DNA of 64,000 nt from Paracoccaceae bacterium. GTDB lineage: Bacteria; Pseudomonadota; Alphaproteobacteria; Rhodobacterales; Rhodobacteraceae. Each line of letters starts with the position of its first letter. Position 1 is the first letter of the stretch. The translations under genes and the position numbers were made by a program. The DNA lies in contig JAQWSE010000007.1 of assembly GCA_029243395.1 (NCBI GenBank), positions 69,690 to 133,689 of the forward strand. The letters run 5' to 3'. Below the pieces are notes generated by a model. That model was not told the origin of the DNA, ran no database searches, and saw only the letters and a list, made by a program, of their open reading frames with translations. Shown here piece after piece: positions 1 through 8,632 of the stretch.

Positions 1-1
1 T

Positions 2-1672
2 TTTGAACAATTACTGAATGAAAGTTTGGAGTCAGCCACCCCAAAAGAGGGAGCAGTGGTGAATGGATCTGTAATTGCAATCGAAGCAGGACAAGCCATT
101 ATCGACATCGGTTATAAGATGGAAGGCAGGGTGGATCTCAGAGAATTCTCGACTCCGGGAAAAGAGGATGAAGTTGTAATAGGAGATCAGGTTGAAGTTT
201 ACTTAGAGAGGGTTGAAGGTTCTCGAGGGGAAGCTGTTCTTAGCAGGGAAAAGGCACGCCGTGAAGAAGCATGGGATCGGTTAGAAAAGGCTTCTGGTAA
301 GGAGGAGAAGGTAGACGGTGTGATCTTCGGAAGAGTGAAAGGAGGTTTCACCGTGGATTTAGGAGGCGCAATAGCTTTCTTACCTGGTAGTCAAGTAGAT
401 GTAAGGCCAATTAGGGATACAAATTCTTTGATGCAGATTTCTCAGCCTTTCCAAATTCTTAAGATGGATAGGCGTCGTGGAAACATTGTTGTGTCCAGAC
501 GGGCAATCTTGGAAGAATCAAGAGCAGAGCAACGGGCAGAATTAGTTGGAAATTTGGCTGAGGGAAGTGTTGCTGATGGTGTGGTTAAAAATATTACTGA
601 GTATGGTGCCTTTATTGATTTAGGTGGGGTGGATGGGTTATTGCATGTGACGGATATGGCTTGGCGCAGGGTTAATCATCCATCTGAATTGTTGAATATA
701 GGTGATACTATAAAGGTTCAGGTCATTAAAATTAATAAAGACACCCATCGAATCAGTCTTGGGATTAAACAGTTACAAGAAGATCCTTGGAGTGATGTTG
801 AGGCAAGGTACCCACTTGGTTCAAATCATACTGGTCGCGTTACAAACATTACAGATTATGGAGCATTTGTGGAGTTGGAATCGGGAGTAGAAGGATTGGT
901 TCATGTTTCAGAAATGTCTTGGACTAAAAAGAATGTGCATCCAGGCAAGTTGGTTTCAACGAGTCAAGAGTTAGAAGTAATGGTTTTGGAGATCGACACA
1001 GCAAAACGACGTGTAAGTCTTGGCCTCAAGCAAACTAAAGGAAACCCGTGGGAAAATTTTGCAGAAGGCCACCCTGTTGGAAGCCAGGTTGAGGGAGAAA
1101 TAAAGAATATCACTGAGTTTGGTTTATTTATAGGATTAGATGAAGATATTGACGGCATGGTTCATTTGACGGATCTAGATTGGAGTAATAAATCTGGGGA
1201 AGAGGCCCTTGGGGGATTTAAAAAAGGTGAACTAGTCAAGGCTCAAGTTACGGACATTGATATAGAAAAGGAAAGAATTTCACTTTCTATTAAAGCTTTA
1301 GAAAAGGATCCTTTTGCAGATGCCATTGGCGAGCTTAAACGAGGGCAGATAGTGACTGTAACAATAACAAATCTCCAGGACAGTGGTGTAGAGGTTGAAT
1401 TTAATGGTGTTAACTCGTTCATAAGGAGATCTGATTTGTCTAGAGACCGATCTGAACAGAGATCAGATAAATTTGTAGTAGGCGATAAGGTGGATGCTAG
1501 AATTACAAATATTGATAAATCAGGTCGAAAGGTGAACTTTTCTATAAAGGCAAAGGAGATAGCAGAAGAAAAAGAAGCTGTCCAACAGTATGGGTCTTCT
1601 GATTCGGGAGCGTCTTTAGGAGATATTTTAGGAGCTGCCTTAAATAAAGAGGAAAAAGAGGAGAAAAGCTAA
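2..1672 (+). CDS. rpsA: 30S ribosomal protein S1 (5' end outside window)
   Basis: S1 binds mRNA on the small ribosomal subunit and helps load structured messages. The reading frame is open to the window edge and begins FEQLLNES, which matches the family N-terminus (SFAQLFEES in E. coli), so the gene starts a few codons upstream of the window. The in-frame TTG at 26 is internal and not the start. About 556 residues are visible, close to the usual 557-570. Six S1 (OB-fold) repeats follow one another at roughly 75-90 residue intervals; the central ones carry the typical YGAF and GLLHVTDM/GLVHVSEM signatures near residues 200 and 290. The next gene, ihfB, follows after about 250 bp, the usual alphaproteobacterial and gammaproteobacterial order. 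Identification is secure. Confidence 0.97.
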   Translation, partial: FEQLLNESLESATPKEGAVVNGSVIAIEAGQAIIDIGYKMEGRVDLREFSTPGKEDEVVIGDQVEVYLERVEGSRGEAVLSREKARREEAWDRLEKASGKEEKVDGVIFGRVKGGFTVDLGGAIAFLPGSQVDVRPIRDTNSLMQISQPFQILKMDRRRGNIVVSRRAILEESRAEQRAELVGNLAEGSVADGVVKNITEYGAFIDLGGVDGLLHVTDMAWRRVNHPSELLNIGDTIKVQVIKINKDTHRISLGIKQLQEDPWSDVEARYPLGSNHTGRVTNITDYGAFVELESGVEGLVHVSEMSWTKKNVHPGKLVSTSQELEVMVLEIDTAKRRVSLGLKQTKGNPWENFAEGHPVGSQVEGEIKNITEFGLFIGLDEDIDGMVHLTDLDWSNKSGEEALGGFKKGELVKAQVTDIDIEKERISLSIKALEKDPFADAIGELKRGQIVTVTITNLQDSGVEVEFNGVNSFIRRSDLSRDRSEQRSDKFVVGDKVDARITNIDKSGRKVNFSIKAKEIAEEKEAVQQYGSSDSGASLGDILGAALNKEEKEEKS

Positions 1673-1866
1673 ACTGTTCTGACACATAACTTTGATAGCA
1701 AGATACAGGAAAATAGTTGGGGATAATCACACTAAAAAGATTTTTCAAGAATATCGGTTATTTTTAGATAATTTTTACTGCTTTGTTTTTTTTAGCTAAG
1801 TTTGGTTGCTACGACGTATGATTTATAAATACTTGATAATAATTTAGGACAGTTTTCTATAGCCCG

Positions 1867-1893
1867 TTGAAAAAAGAAAATTATATATATAAA
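1867..1893 (+). promoter_or_regulatory. candidate sigma-70 promoter of ihfB
   Basis: In the 247-bp rpsA-ihfB gap, TTGAAA (1867-1872) is followed after 15 bases by TATAAA (1888-1893); TAAACT at 1890 gives a 17-base spacing instead. Either would start transcription about 20 bases before the ihfB start codon. The rest of the gap shows no RNA gene, no clear terminator and no coding signal. Assignment is by consensus match only. Confidence 0.4.
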
Positions 1894-1919
1894 CTAACAA
1901 GAAGATTTTGGAGGAATAT

Positions 1920-2198
1920 ATGATTAAGTCTCAACTAGTACAGAAAATTTCAGAAGAGAATCCACACCTATTTCAAAGAGATGTAGATCGACTGGTTTCG
2001 ACAGTTTTTAGCGAAATAACTTCAGCGATGTCTTCTGGGAAAAGAATTGAGTTGAGAGGTTTTGGAGCGTTTTCAGTAAAGAAACGAAAACCACGCATTG
2101 GTCGAAACCCTAGAACCGGAAGCCGTGTGGAAGTCGAAGAAAAATTTGTTCCTTTTTTTAAACCTGGAAAGCTTTTGAGAGAAAAATTGAATAAATAG
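1920..2198 (+). CDS. ihfB: integration host factor subunit beta
   Basis: IHF-beta pairs with IHF-alpha to bend DNA sharply in promoters, replication origins and recombination sites. The 92-residue product opens [19 protein letters not shown] and carries the HU/IHF arm signature GRNPRTG near residue 62, with the conserved proline at the arm tip. I placed the start at the ATG at 1920 because GGAGGA (1910-1915) lies just upstream and the family begins MIKSEL; an in-frame TTG at 1908 would run through the ribosome binding site. The gene sits between rpsA and a LapA-domain gene, as is common in Proteobacteria. The beta rather than HU assignment rests on N-terminus and context. Confidence 0.95.
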   Translation: MIKSQLVQKISEENPHLFQRDVDRLVSTVFSEITSAMSSGKRIELRGFGAFSVKKRKPRIGRNPRTGSRVEVEEKFVPFFKPGKLLREKLNK

Positions 2199-2207
2199 GA
2201 CTATTTA

Positions 2208-2549
2208 TTGCTTAGAGTAGCTAAATTCCTTAGTAACTTGGCGCTAATACTTATAATTGTATGGCTAGGGGTGTTGAATACACAGCCTGTTACCCTCGTT
2301 ACTGTTCCTCAACTATTGGATTTAAATGACATAGGGATATTTTCGGTTCCATTATTTCTGATTATCATCAGTGCTGTTTTTGTTGGATTTCTAATGGGGT
2401 GTATGACTGAATATGTCAGGGCTGGAAAAACAAGAAGATCTTTAAGGGAAAGAAATAGTAGTCTTGAAGAAAGTAATATGAAATTAAAGAAAATTGAGAA
2501 AAATTTGGAATTGGAGGACGATGATATATTGTCACTCCTGAAGAGATAA
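2208..2549 (+). CDS. LapA-domain (DUF1049) membrane protein
   Basis: A small inner-membrane protein of 113 residues with two hydrophobic segments (about residues 6-24 and 44-66) and a charged, probably coiled-coil cytoplasmic tail rich in Arg, Lys and Glu. This architecture and its place right after ihfB match the LapA/YciS family; E. coli LapA works with LapB in controlling lipopolysaccharide synthesis, but a lapB partner is not seen here. The start is TTG with AGGA about 7 bases upstream. It ends one base before trpF begins, so the two are probably co-transcribed and translationally coupled. Function is by family analogy only. Confidence 0.75.
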   Translation: MLRVAKFLSNLALILIIVWLGVLNTQPVTLVTVPQLLDLNDIGIFSVPLFLIIISAVFVGFLMGCMTEYVRAGKTRRSLRERNSSLEESNMKLKKIEKNLELEDDDILSLLKR

Positions 2550-2550
2550 T

Positions 2551-3216
2551 ATGGTTAACATTAAGCTCTGTGGTTTGAGAGAGCCAAGTCATATCAAAAC
2601 GGCCTGGGAGTTGGGAGCAAAGTATGTGGGAGTTGTTTTTTTTCAGGATTCTCCGAGATCTCTGACAATTGAACATGCAAGACCTCTTTTGAGATATGCC
2701 CCGGAAGGTTTAGTTAAGGTAGGATTAGTTGTAAATCCGGATGACGAACTGATTCGATCAATATGTAGCCTTAATTTGAACATGATCCAGCTGCATGGAT
2801 CTGAAACAATGGAGCGTGTACAACAAATTAAAGATGCAAGTGGATTACCTGTAATTAAAGCAGTCGGTTTAGGGGCAAGAGAGGATCTAACTAAGGTCCA
2901 TCATTTTGCCAAAGTTGCTGACCAGATATTAATTGATGCAAAGCCAAATGCTAATAGTAATTTGCCTGGTGGAAATGGATTAAGTTTTGATTGGGAACTA
3001 ATTAAAAATAACTGCTGGAATTTTCCATGGTTTCTGGCTGGAGGCTTGAACGAAAATAATGTAGTGGAAGCCCTCAAGAAAACAGATGCCAGGCAGATTG
3101 ATCTTTCATCTGGAGTAGAAGATAAGGATGGTAGAAAAGATATTAATAAAATAGTAAAATTCATGCAAAAAGTGAAAGAGTATGAGGAATTCCATAGTGT
3201 CAGAAAACAGAATTAA
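2551..3216 (+). CDS. trpF: phosphoribosylanthranilate isomerase
   Basis: TrpF carries out the Amadori rearrangement of N-(5'-phosphoribosyl)anthranilate to CdRP in tryptophan synthesis. The 221-residue TIM barrel has the N-terminal KLCGLRE motif with the catalytic cysteine at position 7, GVVFF in the second strand, the IQLHG strand, a conserved DAK near residue 130 and the C-terminal DLSSGVE phosphate-binding motif. Length is normal. It starts one base after the LapA gene and overlaps the start of trpB, so translation of trpF and trpB is probably coupled, in line with the usual trpFBA order of alphaproteobacteria. Confidence 0.96.
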   Translation: MVNIKLCGLREPSHIKTAWELGAKYVGVVFFQDSPRSLTIEHARPLLRYAPEGLVKVGLVVNPDDELIRSICSLNLNMIQLHGSETMERVQQIKDASGLPVIKAVGLGAREDLTKVHHFAKVADQILIDAKPNANSNLPGGNGLSFDWELIKNNCWNFPWFLAGGLNENNVVEALKKTDARQIDLSSGVEDKDGRKDINKIVKFMQKVKEYEEFHSVRKQN

Positions 3217-4426
3217 TTCTTTTATTGGAGGACCGGATCAGCAAGGTCGTTTTGGAAATTTTGGTGGTAGGTTTGTTTCTGAAACATTGATGCCATTGAT
3301 ACTGGAGCTGGAAAAAGAATATAGCCGAGCTAAAACTGACCAAGATTTCTGGTATCAAATGCATAGCTTTTTGAAAGATTATGTAGGTCGACCAAGCCCA
3401 TTATATTTTTCCGAAGGGCTAACAAGTCATTTGGGTGGTGCAAAAATTTACTTAAAGAGAGATGAACTCAATCATACAGGAGCACACAAAATAAATAATG
3501 TTTTAGGTCAAATTTTGTTAGCTAGGCGGATGGGGAAAACTAGGATTATAGCGGAGACTGGAGCCGGGCAACATGGGGTGGCTACGGCTACAGTGTGTGC
3601 TCGATTTGGCCTGAATTGCACTGTATTTATGGGAAAAACAGATGTAGAGAGACAAGCTCCCAATGTTTTCAGAATGAAACTTTTGGGAGCAAAGGTTGTG
3701 CCAGTGACTTCTGGACGAGGTACCTTGAAAGACGCAATGAATGAAGCTTTGCGAGACTGGGTAAGTAATGTTGCTGACACTTTTTATTGTATTGGTACCG
3801 TGGCAGGTCCTCATCCTTATCCAGCTATGGTTAGAGATTTTCAATCAATTATTGGAAAAGAGGCCAAAGAGCAAATTTTGGAAAAAGAAGGTCGTTTACC
3901 TAATAGTTTAGTCGCTTGTATTGGAGGAGGGTCGAATGCTATGGGACTTTTTTATCCTTTTTTGGAAGACAGAGATGTCAAAATGTATGGAGTTGAAGCA
4001 GGAGGTAAAGGAGTAGATCATACTATGCAGCATGCTGCATCCTTAACTGGTGGAAAACCAGGCGTACTCCACGGTAACAGGACTTATCTTCTTCAGGATG
4101 GTGATGGTCAGATTATTGAAGGACATTCCATTTCTGCAGGATTAGATTATCCTGGTATTGGTCCAGAGCATTCTTATTTACATGATTTAGGTCGAGTAGA
4201 ATATGTTTCAATAAAAGATGATGAAGCTTTGAGGGCATTTCAGCTATGCTGTGAAAAAGAAGGGATAATACCTGCATTGGAACCAAGTCATGCGCTAGCT
4301 TATGTCCAAAAAATTGCACCCAATCTTCCTTCAGATCATATTATGATCATGAATATGTGTGGCCGGGGTGACAAAGACATATTTGTTGTCGCAGATGCCT
4401 TGGGATTTGAAATCCAAGATTCATGA
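3197..4426 (+). CDS. trpB: tryptophan synthase beta subunit
   Basis: TrpB joins indole and serine to form tryptophan with PLP as cofactor. The product has the N-terminal [17 protein letters not shown] signature, the PLP-lysine motif HTGAHKINN (Lys98), the glycine-rich phosphate loop GGGSNAMG and a C-terminal CGRGDKD. I prefer the GTG start at 3197 because GAGGAA lies 7 bases upstream; an ATG at 3182 in the same frame has no clear ribosome binding site and would add five residues. The gene overlaps trpF by 20 bases. trpA does not follow: it lies 5.4 kb away on the other strand, and pth converges on trpB with three bases between the stops. Confidence 0.97.
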   Translation: MSENRINSFIGGPDQQGRFGNFGGRFVSETLMPLILELEKEYSRAKTDQDFWYQMHSFLKDYVGRPSPLYFSEGLTSHLGGAKIYLKRDELNHTGAHKINNVLGQILLARRMGKTRIIAETGAGQHGVATATVCARFGLNCTVFMGKTDVERQAPNVFRMKLLGAKVVPVTSGRGTLKDAMNEALRDWVSNVADTFYCIGTVAGPHPYPAMVRDFQSIIGKEAKEQILEKEGRLPNSLVACIGGGSNAMGLFYPFLEDRDVKMYGVEAGGKGVDHTMQHAASLTGGKPGVLHGNRTYLLQDGDGQIIEGHSISAGLDYPGIGPEHSYLHDLGRVEYVSIKDDEALRAFQLCCEKEGIIPALEPSHALAYVQKIAPNLPSDHIMIMNMCGRGDKDIFVVADALGFEIQDS

Positions 4427-4429
4427 TAA

Positions 4430-4987
4430 TCAACTAGTTGAGAAAAGTTTTTGACAGCATTCATTAGTGTTTTTTACAAGATAGTTAATTCCGAGGGAGA
4501 ATTTTGATAAAGCTTGTTTCAAAAGAATTATTTCATCGTTAGAGAATTCACTTAAAACATAATTAGAGACGGCAGATCCTTGTGGTCTACTAACTCCAAT
4601 TCTAACCCTTAGAAAATCTGGTCCAATTTTCTCATGTATGGATCTCAAGCCATTATGGCCCGCATGACCACCACCCTCTTTTAATTTAATTTTTCCCAGG
4701 GAGAGATCTATGTCATCGTGCACTATAATAACGTCTTCTATCTTTATTTTATAAAAATTCAAAACTTCTTGAACAGCAATTCCAGAAAGATTCATGTATG
4801 TTAGAGGTTTGAGAAAAACTACTTTTTTGTCTTCTATAGTTTGGAAGTTAATCAGGGATTGGAATTTGTTTTGCCAACTTTGTGAGTTGATCTCATTTGT
4901 AATTAAATCCAAGGCCATGAAACCAGAATTATGCCTAGTTTTTTCATATTTGATTCCCGGATTTCCAAGACCTGCAATAAGTTTCAT
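4430..4987 (-). CDS. pth: peptidyl-tRNA hydrolase
   Basis: Pth cleaves peptidyl-tRNA that drops off the ribosome, releasing tRNA for reuse. The 185-residue protein begins MKLIAGLGNPG, with the catalytic His19 in TRHNSG, Asn in the TYMNLSG motif and the conserved HDDIDL segment near residue 92. Length is normal. It lies 35 bases downstream of rplY on the same strand, the widespread rplY-pth pair. The usual third member, ychF, is 5.8 kb away in the opposite orientation. The stop region holds a 12-bp perfect palindrome (4430-4441) that may be chance. Confidence 0.96.
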   Translation of the reverse strand: MKLIAGLGNPGIKYEKTRHNSGFMALDLITNEINSQSWQNKFQSLINFQTIEDKKVVFLKPLTYMNLSGIAVQEVLNFYKIKIEDVIIVHDDIDLSLGKIKLKEGGGHAGHNGLRSIHEKIGPDFLRVRIGVSRPQGSAVSNYVLSEFSNDEIILLKQALSKFSLGINYLVKNTNECCQKLFSTS

Positions 4988-5022
4988 TCAAATTTAATTA
5001 ACAAGTGAATTTTGGATTAAAG

Positions 5023-5673
5023 CTATTCCGATTCAGTTTCTTCACTAGTTTCCTCCGTTACCTCTTCTTCTGTACCTTCTTCCAGCTCATCTTCAGCAGA
5101 ACGAAGTCCAGATGGGGCTTGAATGTTAGCAATAACAAAATCCCTACCAGTGATAGTCGGAGTGGCCCCTGTTGGAAGTTCTATATTAGAAATGTTGATA
5201 GTGTCTCCAATTTCAAATTCAATCAGGTCAACAACTAATTCACTAGGAATTTCTTTAGCGTTTACAATCAACTCTACTTCAGGTCTTACAACTGTTAGAA
5301 CTCCACCCTTCTTGATCCCTGGACAAATACTTTGATTTTCAAAACGTATAGGAATAAACAAATTTATAGAGGCATTTTCTGACAATCTCATAAAGTCAAT
5401 ATGGGTCGGAAGATCTTTAACTATATCTTTTTGAACGTCTCGACAGATCACTTTTTCTTTTTGATTATTAATCCCCAGATCTATTAGTGTAGACATAAAC
5501 CGACCTTTTTTAAGGAGTCTAAGTAATTCATTGAATTTTACCTTAATAGCTTGAGGAGTTTTCCCCCCACCATATATTATTCCAGGTACAAAATTATTCT
5601 TTCTAAGTGCTCTGGCGGCACCTTTCCCCGTTTCATTTCGAGCTTCCACATTTAAGGTAATATTATCGGCCAT
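5023..5673 (-). CDS. rplY: 50S ribosomal protein L25/Ctc family
   Basis: L25 binds 5S rRNA in the large subunit. The 216-residue product is the long Ctc form: an N-terminal L25 domain (about 1-95, with ARNETGKGAARALR) followed by a C-terminal beta domain (about 96-190, with the SNIELPTG motif) and an acidic, Glu-rich tail of about 30 residues. I chose the start at 5673 because AGGAG (5680-5684) lies 6 bases upstream and the family begins MAD/MAE; an in-frame ATG at 5706 would add 11 residues that do not resemble the family. pth follows on the same strand. Confidence 0.95.
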   Translation of the reverse strand: MADNITLNVEARNETGKGAARALRKNNFVPGIIYGGGKTPQAIKVKFNELLRLLKKGRFMSTLIDLGINNQKEKVICRDVQKDIVKDLPTHIDFMRLSENASINLFIPIRFENQSICPGIKKGGVLTVVRPEVELIVNAKEIPSELVVDLIEFEIGDTINISNIELPTGATPTITGRDFVIANIQAPSGLRSAEDELEEGTEEEVTEETSEETESE

Positions 5674-5678
5674 TTCGT

Positions 5679-5685
5679 GCTCCTG
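5679..5685 (-). promoter_or_regulatory. ribosome binding site that fixes the rplY start
   Basis: On the minus strand CAGGAGC precedes the ATG at 5673 by about 6 bases. It lies inside the reading frame opened by the upstream ATG at 5706, which argues that the upstream ATG is not used. Confidence 0.7.
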
Positions 5686-5781
5686 AGATGCAAAAGATTT
5701 AAACAATCATAATTCACGATGCATATAGTACAAAACATTAAGAATTGAAAGGTCTTTCTGATGCTTCATACCATACCAATT

Positions 5782-6933
5782 TTATTCATCCAACCATGGA
5801 GGTTTAATATCGTACTTGATTGAAAGCTCATGTAAACTTTTCGCTGTTTGAGGATCAAGAGGAATTCCTTTACTCATTCTTTGTTCAAAAACTCGCCATT
5901 CTTTTTCGCCAGGAACCATCACCTTTCTTTCGGACATTGATTCCGAGGTTCTAATCAAACGGATATATCTATGAATTGCGGAAAGAAAAATTTCTTTCGT
6001 TACAAAACTTGTAGGCCTCAGACAAATCACAAATGCACCTAGTTTTCTGGGTGTACTGAAATTTGGTCCCAACATAGAAGGAATATCTGGGCTAAGCCTC
6101 ATACCTGTTAGAACTGAAGAAAATATTTCTGCTATACCAGCTAGACCCGCACCTTTATATCCAAAATCTGAGCCTCCTAAAGGGGTCAAGGTGTGAGCAA
6201 TATTTGGATCAGAAGTAATTTCTCCTTGACTATCTAAGGCAACCCCTTTCGTAAGAGATTTCTTCAATGAACGGTGTAGTTCAATCTTATTAAATGGAAC
6301 CGAACTAGTAGCCATGTCTAGTAACCAAGGATATTCTTGATCTGTTGGGACGGAGACAGCTATCGGATTGGTTCCATGAAATCTTTCAGAACCATCAAAT
6401 AAGCTAACAAAGCTATCTGAGTTGCCAAAGACAATTGTAATTAGGTCTTGATCTGCTCCATTTTTTGCATAGGCACCGGCTGGTCCAAAGTGCGAACTGT
6501 TTGTAATTGCTATGGCCCCTATACCATACTTTGTGGCTAGTTTAACAGCTTCATTAACAGCTTTATAGGTTCCAACTGCACCGTGAGCATTATCGGCATC
6601 TAGTACGCCTGTGGATTCACCTTTTTTGGAATAAAATTTGGTTTTTGGGTTCTTATTAATTCTACCTCCTTCAAAAGCTTTTACATAGTGATGAAGTAAT
6701 CGAACACCGTGACTATCTATACCGTATTGTGATCCATGCATCATAGCATCAACGGTATATTTCACTGTTTCTTGATTAGTGCCAATACTTTTCAAAATTT
6801 TCTTACAAAAGACACTTAAATTCTTGTGTTTGACCTTTCGTTGCAAAAAAGAAGACTCCCATAAACTGCTGTTACCGTTTAAAAATATTAGGCCGAGAGA
6901 TTCTTGTGGCTTAATACTATATAATGTTAGCAT
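5782..6933 (-). CDS. malate/L-lactate dehydrogenase (Ldh2) family oxidoreductase
   Basis: A member of the NAD(P)-dependent Ldh2 family, which reduces or oxidises 2-hydroxy/2-oxo acids such as malate, lactate, ureidoglycolate or sulfolactate and is unrelated to classical LDH. Family signatures are GIDSHGVRLLHHYV, LDADNAHGAVG, the catalytic-histidine motif NSSHFGPAGAY, GTNPIAVSVP and DMATSSVP. The drawn ATG at 6933 has no visible ribosome binding site and gives about 33 residues before the family core; a TTG at 6846 with GGGAG 9 bases upstream would give a 354-residue protein, nearer the family size. It is divergent from lldD, 36 bases apart with the long start. Substrate cannot be read from the sequence. 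Confidence 0.85.
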   Translation of the reverse strand: MLTLYSIKPQESLGLIFLNGNSSLWESSFLQRKVKHKNLSVFCKKILKSIGTNQETVKYTVDAMMHGSQYGIDSHGVRLLHHYVKAFEGGRINKNPKTKFYSKKGESTGVLDADNAHGAVGTYKAVNEAVKLATKYGIGAIAITNSSHFGPAGAYAKNGADQDLITIVFGNSDSFVSLFDGSERFHGTNPIAVSVPTDQEYPWLLDMATSSVPFNKIELHRSLKKSLTKGVALDSQGEITSDPNIAHTLTPLGGSDFGYKGAGLAGIAEIFSSVLTGMRLSPDIPSMLGPNFSTPRKLGAFVICLRPTSFVTKEIFLSAIHRYIRLIRTSESMSERKVMVPGEKEWRVFEQRMSKGIPLDPQTAKSLHELSIKYDIKPPWLDE

Positions 6934-6969
6934 ATTTTTGGGTGCTAATCCAATAGGCTGGAGGCTAAT

Positions 6970-8115
6970 ATGACTGATTTAACAAGGTTAACAACTATTA
7001 GCGATTTGCGAAATTTGGCTAGAAGAAGAGTGCCAAAAATGTTTTATGACTACGTTGATTCGGGATCTTGGAGTGAGTCAACTTTGCGTGCCAATACAAG
7101 CGATTTTGAATCAATAAAGTTCAGACAGAGGGTTGCGGTGGACATCTCTAATAGAAACACTTCTGTTGATATTTTCGGTGTGAGTTCCAAAATGCCCTGT
7201 GCAATTGCGCCTGTAGGTCTTTTAGGTATGCAGCATGCTGATGGAGAAATAATTGCTTCTAAGGTTGCTGAAGATTTTGGAATACCGTTCACGCTTTCTA
7301 CAATGTCAATTTGTTCAATTGAAGATGTTGCACGGCATGCAAGGGTACCATTCTGGTTTCAATTATATGTTATGAAAGATCATTCATTTTCTAGAAAATT
7401 AATTGATAGAGCAAAAGCAGCAGGTTGCTCAGCGCTTATGTTGACGGTTGATTTGCAAATATTAGGGCAGAGACATAAGGACATAAAGAATGGGCTAAGC
7501 ACTCCTCCTAGGCTAACGGTCAAGAATATTTTGAATTTAATGGAGCATCCAAAATGGTGCTTAAATATGTTGAAAACGCCTCGGAAAAGCTTTCGGAATA
7601 TTGTAGGCCATGTGGATGGGATTTCTGACATATCAAAATTGTCTGCTTGGGTTTCGGAACAATTTGACCCCAAATTAAGTTGGGGGGATGTAGCTAGGAT
7701 AAGAGATTGGTGGGGTGGAAAATTTATTATAAAGGGAATAATGGAACCAGAAGATGCTTCTGAAGCTATAAAAATTGGTGCTGACGCCATAGTAGTTTCA
7801 AATCATGGTGGACGGCAGCTTGATGAGACCACCAGTTCTATTTCTATGCTTCCCTCCATTGTAAGTGAGGTGGGAGGTAAAGTATCAGTTTGGATGGATG
7901 GTGGTATTAGATCGGGTCAGGACATTCTAAAGGCCATAGCACTTGGTGCTGAAAATACGTTAGTAGGAAGGTCTTTTTGCTATGGCATAGGTGCGCATGG
8001 TACCGAAGGTGGTAAAAAAGCGTTGAATATCCTGCATCAGGAATTAGATATGACTATGGCGCTGTGTGGTCATAGAGATATTAGGAAGGTAGACCGCTCT
8101 ATCTTAAAGTTTTAG
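6970..8115 (+). CDS. lldD: FMN-dependent L-lactate dehydrogenase / 2-hydroxyacid oxidase
   Basis: A 381-residue member of the FMN-dependent alpha-hydroxyacid dehydrogenase family, which oxidises L-lactate (or glycolate, mandelate) to the 2-oxoacid and passes electrons to the respiratory chain. Visible signatures: FYDYVDSGSWSE at the N-terminus, PVGLLGMQHADGE, WFQLYV, the catalytic base His279 in SNHGGRQLD, and the FMN-phosphate motif MDGGIRSGQDILKA. GGAGG lies 5 bases before the ATG. It diverges from the Ldh2-type gene and is followed by a decayed TPR gene. Lactate is the likely but not the only possible substrate. Confidence 0.88.
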   Translation: MTDLTRLTTISDLRNLARRRVPKMFYDYVDSGSWSESTLRANTSDFESIKFRQRVAVDISNRNTSVDIFGVSSKMPCAIAPVGLLGMQHADGEIIASKVAEDFGIPFTLSTMSICSIEDVARHARVPFWFQLYVMKDHSFSRKLIDRAKAAGCSALMLTVDLQILGQRHKDIKNGLSTPPRLTVKNILNLMEHPKWCLNMLKTPRKSFRNIVGHVDGISDISKLSAWVSEQFDPKLSWGDVARIRDWWGGKFIIKGIMEPEDASEAIKIGADAIVVSNHGGRQLDETTSSISMLPSIVSEVGGKVSVWMDGGIRSGQDILKAIALGAENTLVGRSFCYGIGAHGTEGGKKALNILHQELDMTMALCGHRDIRKVDRSILKF

Positions 8116-8144
8116 ATTTGTCCTCTAATTCGGGCGGATGGATC

Positions 8145-8444
8145 AATTGATGGAGTTTACTCTTTACAACACTGCGACTGCAACAATTAATGCATGGTAT
8201 TAGGGTCATATCAATCCGGCTGAGACAGAATTTTCTAGAACTAGGATTAGCTTCTAAAGCTTTTTAGAGAACGGTAATACTTCTCGAATTTTACTAATAC
8301 CAACAGTGAATTCCCCACAGTATGATTAGCATCTGGGTGTTTAGGTTGTACTTTTAAGGCTGCTGAGCAAAGGCGATTTGCCTATTGTATCTGGCCAATT
8401 TCATGAGCTTCCATGCCCTTCTTTAAAGCTTGCTTTAGGGTCAG
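8145..8444 (-). pseudogene. decayed TPR-repeat protein gene
   Basis: The 517-bp gap between lldD and the LhgO-like gene contains no intact gene, but its minus strand reads as a TPR protein in two frames. From 8444 down: LKQALKKGMEAHEIGQIQ, a TAG stop at 8384-8382, then ANRLCSAALKVQPKHPDANH and further sequence to FEK. After a one-base frame change in a run of five A's near 8264, a second frame reads KALEANPSSRKFCLSRID. This matches, in order, the common TPR unit pattern (EA..LY..IL..QP.HPDANH..G ... ALEANP....FWLSYIDALI). The stop falls where the family has Glu, as in EA, a GAG to TAG change. No start codon or C-terminal domain survives. Bases 8445-8632 show nothing recognisable. Confidence 0.8.
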
Positions 8445-8632
8445 TTCAATAGTGCAGCTTTTATAAGGGCAAATTAAAACAAAACAAGGCAGGTTGTTTA
8501 ATACAAAACCATGAACTGTACGATTAAACTACGTCCATATAAAAATCAATATTTGTAATATCTCCAACTCACATTGTTAACGCTTTCAAGGTATGGTTAG
8601 GTAAGTGTCGATAAGGAGTGCAGTGAGGATGC

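Noticed and set aside
26-28. TTG as the rpsA start
   Set aside because: The upstream codons in frame match the S1 N-terminus, so the gene continues beyond the window edge.
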